The position numbers and the translations under genes are program-made. This document shows, piece by piece, positions 58,982 through 64,000 of a stretch of 64,000 bases of DNA (position 1 is its first letter; each line of letters begins with the position of its first letter). Source of the stretch: Pomacea canaliculata (lineage: Eukaryota > Mollusca > Gastropoda > Architaenioglossa > Ampullariidae); NCBI RefSeq assembly GCF_003073045.1, contig NC_037593.1, positions 12,222,735 through 12,286,734 of the forward strand. The letters are read 5' to 3'. The notes under the pieces were generated by a model. The model did not search any database and was not told the origin of the DNA. It worked only from the letters and a program-made list of their open reading frames with translations.

Positions 58982-61754
58982 ATGAGTTTGATAGGAAGTA
59001 GGCCCAGACTGTGCATAAGTCATGGGCCGAAAAAGAAACTTATTCCAGAATCTGATGCCATCATAGGAAGTTTGACACCAGATGTCCATACCAATTCTCA
59101 ACCATCTTTTCTGAGCTCAACCCCAGAAAAAGAAGACATTTTGAAACTTGGAAAATATGTTCTTTTTGGGCAGACAGAAAAAAAGGATATATACCTTTCA
59201 GTAGATACTACAACACAAGAAGAATTTACATGCAAGGTTTGTTCTTATTTGTTACCTGTCATACTTAAAATTTTGCTTACAATAAAAAGCTATTATGCTT
59301 TTAGGTAAAAGCTTTTGTTTCATGATGTTAACAATTTTATGATTTCACGTGAGTTAGGATCAAATTGTTTAAAATTTATTATGCTAAATAGTTGAGAATG
59401 CTTAATAATTGTATGTAAAAAAAGAGAATGAGAGAGAAAAGATTTCATCAGCATTAGAAAATGAATTTTCTTATGTAGATTTATAATAAGATATTAAAAA
59501 TAAGAGTTTAAATTTACATTTATAAAGTAAGTAGTGTATAAATGTGCATTATATCTTTTAAAATGAGGCAAAATGTTAAGGAGTTTTCTGTGTTGAGCTT
59601 TATGTAAGCTTTTTTTATATAAGCACATTGTTTATATTTGCTACACTGTTTACATGCTGATTGGCTGTTGATTGTGAACATTGTTTAATTATCATTCTCA
59701 TGATCCCATGATTATACCAACAGCATTTTCTGAATCGAAAGTGAAATAGTGTGGACGTGAAGCTGCTATTAATAGCCTATGAGTTAGATGACATCAGACT
59801 TCCTTGTCTGTGTATCTCTTGCCCAAATTCACCTCCCAGTCTCATAGACCAGCTTTTACTAGTCTTGGTGATTTCAGCTGGTGATGTATGTGTACTTGGC
59901 TAAAAGAGGTTATTAATGTATTTAGGCATATAAATAACAGCTTGGTGTCTACTTTGGTGCTATAGGCCTGTTACAAAGAGTATTAGTATTGTTGGCTAAA
60001 CGACTCACCATAGGATATAATCTATATGTAAAATAATAGGCCTACAGGCTGATTTTTTATTATTTAGCAGGAGCTTGTTATTCATGTCAGCTTCTTGGTA
60101 GAGAAGAGCACTAGAAGTAAATGGTTAACTATTGCTAGGTATGTTTTGTTATGGAACCATTTGAAGGTTTTCTACAAGATATTAAAAAATAAGCCATTTT
60201 GATATATGGAAATGATAAGAATGTATGCTTAAAGAGAAGAAATATGCTTGTGTGAATCTTTCTAAACAAATACACTACTGTCTGACTGCCCCTATCAAAC
60301 AATAAATAGAACAGTAATTTCAAGTCATGAGCTAATGCAATTCTGAAGTTGATAGAGAGGGTTACTCAATACTTTATAAGTCTGATAGGAATGTTCTTTA
60401 ACATAGCAGTTAAAATTTGTCAGGGGTTACAATCAGCATGACTTAAGAATTAAGAGCTGGCAAATTGTAACATGCTGGTGCAATGCTGCTTTATTAGTGT
60501 TTCACCATGATGACGACATGGTTTTGCAAGTGATAAATTTTGTAGCATTAAATATTACTTTAAATACTGGCTGAAAAGAGAATAAATGGATGCATCTACT
60601 AATTAATTTTTTTCCTAGCTTTTTTAGTGTTCTCATTTTGTCATCCATTAAATGGCTTTTTGTTCCTATATACAGCTTTGAAAAATTGTCACATCTATTG
60701 GTCCCAAGAAACAGAATGCTTAGGAGGCTGATATTGTATGACATAGACTAATATTCTGTTTTTGCAGTGGGTTGATATCCTGTAACTTTAAAGAACTTAA
60801 CTATCTGCTGCAGGTTTTTCCAATCGACCGCTACAGAGAAGCCTTGTCTCCATATTGGCAAGTGGACTGCCACAAGAACATTGCTGCTACAACAGAGGTT
60901 GTACTTGGAGAGTCAAGGGCCTACATCTTCTTTCACAAGAACTATGGAGATCTACACTCTTATGTGAGACAGAAGAAACGACTGAGGGAAGATGAGGCAC
61001 AGCACCTGTTCAGACAGATTGTAGATGCTATATGTCATTGCCATGATAACAACGTAATCCTTCGTGATCTTAAGCTGCGGAAGTTTGTCTTCATAGATCC
61101 TGAGAGGTAGTGTTTTTATAAAAATTTTGTTAACTTATATTTACGTTTTTTCCATCAGATCTGTGTTGATCTTGTGGGTTGGTACATGCACATAGGTTTT
61201 AGATTAATAATATTGTTAAATAACAAATATGAATGTTGCTGGAACTTTTTTCAAATTATCTGGAATTCCTTCTATTTTTTAGGACAACATTGCAGCTGGA
61301 AGGATTGGAAGATGCTGTAGTATTATCTGAAGAGGACCATGATGTTCTAAAGGACAAGCATGGCTGCCCAGCTTATGTCAGCCCAGAAATCCTGTTCTCT
61401 TCAGAAGCAGGGTACTCAGGCAAGCTTGCTGATGTGTGGAGCCTTGGAGTGATGCTGTACACCATGTTGGTGGGTCGCTACCCCTTCCATGATCCCCAGC
61501 CCATGGCCCTCTTTGGCAAGATCCGCCGGGGGCAATTTCACATTCCTGATTCAGTTTCTCCAAAGGCCAAGTGCTTGATACGCTGCTTGCTACGTCGCAA
61601 TCCTGCAGAGAGACTTGCCTCAAATGAAATCATCTCTCATCCTTGGTTCCGCTCTGTCCCATCTCTTCGAAGTCAACCCAACACTGAGCGCTGCAATCGC
61701 TACCAGGTGGTGCCAGAGATGGAGTTGCCTCTACCATCAGCCATCGATTTCTAG
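58982..61754 (+). CDS. trib: Tribbles-family pseudokinase
   Basis: Three coding exons: 58982-59236 (ends ...FTCK, phase 0), 60814-61106 (phase 2), 61283-61754 with TAG stop; 1,020 nt, 339 residues. Tribbles proteins are pseudokinase scaffolds that bring substrates such as C/EBP to the COP1 ubiquitin ligase and modulate MEK and AKT signalling. Visible hallmarks: VFPIDRY after the ATP-site lysine segment, catalytic-loop variant LRDLKLRK (residues 168-175), L-E-G-L-E-D where active kinases have [36 protein letters not shown], a MEK-binding-like HPWF segment (302-305) and a COP1-type motif YQVVPE (323-328). The ATG at 58982 was chosen because it gives a family-sized N-terminus. An in-frame ATG at 58814 would add 56 residues with no Tribbles similarity. 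It is unrelated to the cysteine-rich array and on the opposite strand. Confidence 0.93.
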
Positions 61755-64000
61755 GGCTGACTTAGTCGCCTGTGTCTTCACTTTGATGGCAAACATCACA
61801 GTACCATCAGCGGCTGGTTTAACAGTACTGACAATAGGGTGGATATTGACGAGATCAGTTAATTGAGAACTTGATTTTCATAACAGAAAAGAGTCACAGA
61901 TAAAAGAGAAGGCATTAAGTAAGAATGGCAAATAATGGTTAAGAATATTTGTAAAGGCTGTGTTGCTGCCTGTTATATAGTTCTGGTGATGGTACTGTGA
62001 TTTACTACAAAAGCAGTGAGGACGCGGGCGTGCAATGACCATTTTGAGAACAGTCACATTTAGAAGCAAGGCATGTTGTGGTCTTTCATTTTATAATCCA
62101 AACTGCATTAACAGTTTGATGGATTCTAAATTCAGCAGTAGAGATTGTTAGCTATTAGGAGGTGAGTATGGGCTCTTGTCCACTGCTGAATTCCATTGCA
62201 GCTATGCTTTCTGGATGCATGGAACAGCACGTTGGTTGCCCTGAAAAAATTCAAACAAAGAAAAAAGACTGGCATACAGGCTGCCACAGTTGTTTAGCAG
62301 GATCCAGATTATGTGTGCTCAGGAAGGCTGCCTTAGAAGTGCAAGCATTACACACATCAACTGCTGCGGGTAAAGTAAAATGGTTGTTAATGATGCTGCT
62401 GGACAATATGTCGGAACCTTTAAGATTGTGTACAATTTGATCTCCTGCTGGAAATGTTCTGAAGAGACAGCACAGTTTGGGCAGATGTGTGCAACATACA
62501 GTCTGGCTTATGTACTAGAATCAAGAGCCAATTTAATATCATGGAGGTACCTTTCTTATGGACTGTTTGTTAAACACATTCAACTAACTGTTACTGCAAG
62601 CTTTATGAGAGAAGATTGGGAATAATGAAGGGTCAGCATGATTAACCTCTCAGACAGTGGAGTTTGCAATGTCATCATAAATTTGGCCTTGATGAACTTG
62701 CATTGTGAGAGTGGATAAATGTCCAGCACAGGCAATGACAAGATGGCTAAGTGAGCTTACTACTCCACCTTGTTACTGACAGAACAATGACTACAGGTTA
62801 TGTATGAAGCAAGTGAGAACATGAATGTATATCTGAGTGCACTTGGCAAAGAATGAAAGGTTGTTATAACATCAGCATGTATGTCTTAGGGAAGGAAAGC
62901 ACAGGTTGTGCATGTGGTAATCAAAACATATTTTAGAAACACCAGAATCATGGTGTTGAATGGGATATGGTTGGAAGTAACACTGTTCTGATAAAATGTG
63001 TTGGGGAACTAGGGGGTTAAAATTCAGTGTTATACCATTTCTAGTAAATTTTTTGTTTAAGTTTCTGTAGGTTGGGTTTTGTTGTTTTTTTTAAGAATCT
63101 GCTGTCAGTAGAAACCCAAGGGACACTGCTTATAGTCTCACAGCTCTATCTTTGGTGCATCATTGTTTGATGAATGACTTGAGACAAATTAACATTATGT
63201 GTGGAAAAAAGATCTCTTTTTTTTCTTTTGGTCCACACTTTAAATTCCTAGTTTCATGTTGATGTGTTAAATTAGAACTGACCAGGTGTTGATGTCTTTT
63301 GACAGGCTTGTATTTCATGGTGTCATCTGTTCTGGGATCATCAGTGAAAAGGAGTATGTGTGACAAACATGTACACCTCATAATTTTTAATTGGCTGGTG
63401 AATGTTGTGAATGCAGAAACCTTGCCATAAGCTGTTTGAACTGTACATTTCTCAAATGATATTTATAGCCCACTGACTGGCCAGTATATGTTAAGGAAAT
63501 AACCATGTGCGTGTGCATGTTCAACATGTTAAGCTTAGTTTAATTGTTTTTTGTGCCTGTTAGACTTGTTTATGATCATAATTTGTGTGGAAAAAAGGGT
63601 CTAAAAGAAAAATAATTGTTAAATGCTTTAGATTTTGGAAGACAAACCTGTGCTTTAAGTGTTGAAACAAGATGCTCCTCCGGGGTTATGTTCAGTAGTA
63701 TTCATTTTGGCCCTAAGCCTTCTTTATTTAGACTTGACAGAAGTTAGATGAAGCAAAGAGCTAATCAGACCTGAGCAGAAAACATTTACTTGATTTGACT
63801 GGGCTACACTAGCTGCAACCACTTGCAGTGGGCTTTGTGTACATGTAGACACATCCTTTCAGTCTTGAAGCAGTGTGGAGAATTCTTGTGCATGCACACA
63901 GTAACTGAATATTTGTATAGTGATATATCCCCCGAAAACAAGCTCAAAGTGCTTCACACACATGCACACTTACACGTTTTTACTCTTGTTAAAATGAGGT
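61755..64000 (+). other. Probable 3' UTR and flank of the Tribbles gene
   Basis: 2.2 kb without a recognisable coding exon. No canonical AATAAA was noticed on the plus strand, so the transcript end is undefined; vertebrate Tribbles mRNAs have long 3' UTRs. Short frames (for example 62,162-62,625) have no domain. Confidence 0.45.

Overview
This window is animal nuclear DNA. It has GT-AG introns, short phase-1 exons, abundant microsatellites, non-autonomous hAT-like elements, a SINE-like copy, a LINE tail and one clear Tribbles pseudokinase gene. I read it as an invertebrate, most likely a mollusc (gastropod). That is an inference from overall gene style; nothing in the sequence proves it.

Positions 1-47,828 hold the main content: a head-to-tail array of six paralogous minus-strand genes, called G1-G6 here from left to right. 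G1 runs off the left edge. Each starts with a tiny signal-peptide exon. Each following exon encodes one small cysteine module, and all introns are in phase 1. There are three module types: A (6 Cys, ends in a K-x-W-A-D-like segment), B (6 Cys, ends in a P-P-G-A-Y...Y-N-S-S-G-like segment) and C (8 Cys). All contain a Cys-Cys pair followed by a C-x-C. G2, G5 and G6 are A-B-C-A'-B'-C' followed by a hydrophobic tail that looks like a GPI-anchor signal. G3 and G4 are short, A-B-C-A'; G3 keeps a tail and G4 ends without one, so it is probably secreted. G1 has an extra, shortened B exon. I do not recognise the family. The likely picture is a locally amplified set of secreted and surface-anchored disulfide-rich glycoproteins; their function is unknown.

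Between G1 and G2 lies about 9 kb of satellite-like DNA: a 67-68 bp minisatellite (about 5.9-11.4 kb), a heptamer array (about 11.4-14.0 kb) and a CAT/CAA-rich tract (about 14.0-14.7 kb). A 100-N assembly gap sits inside it at 11,180-11,279. Both arrays become noisier toward the gap, so much of their irregularity may be sequencing error. The large open frames through them are not genes.

From 47.8 to 59 kb the DNA is mostly non-coding. It contains a possible plus-strand TATA promoter with a first exon (about 50.3 kb), an hAT-like element (53.2-53.7 kb) and a LINE remnant (56.6-57.1 kb). At the right end, 58,982-61,754 (+) is a three-exon Tribbles pseudokinase gene with its kinase-like domain, HPWF segment and C-terminal COP1-type motif. 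The last 2.2 kb is its probable 3' UTR and flank.
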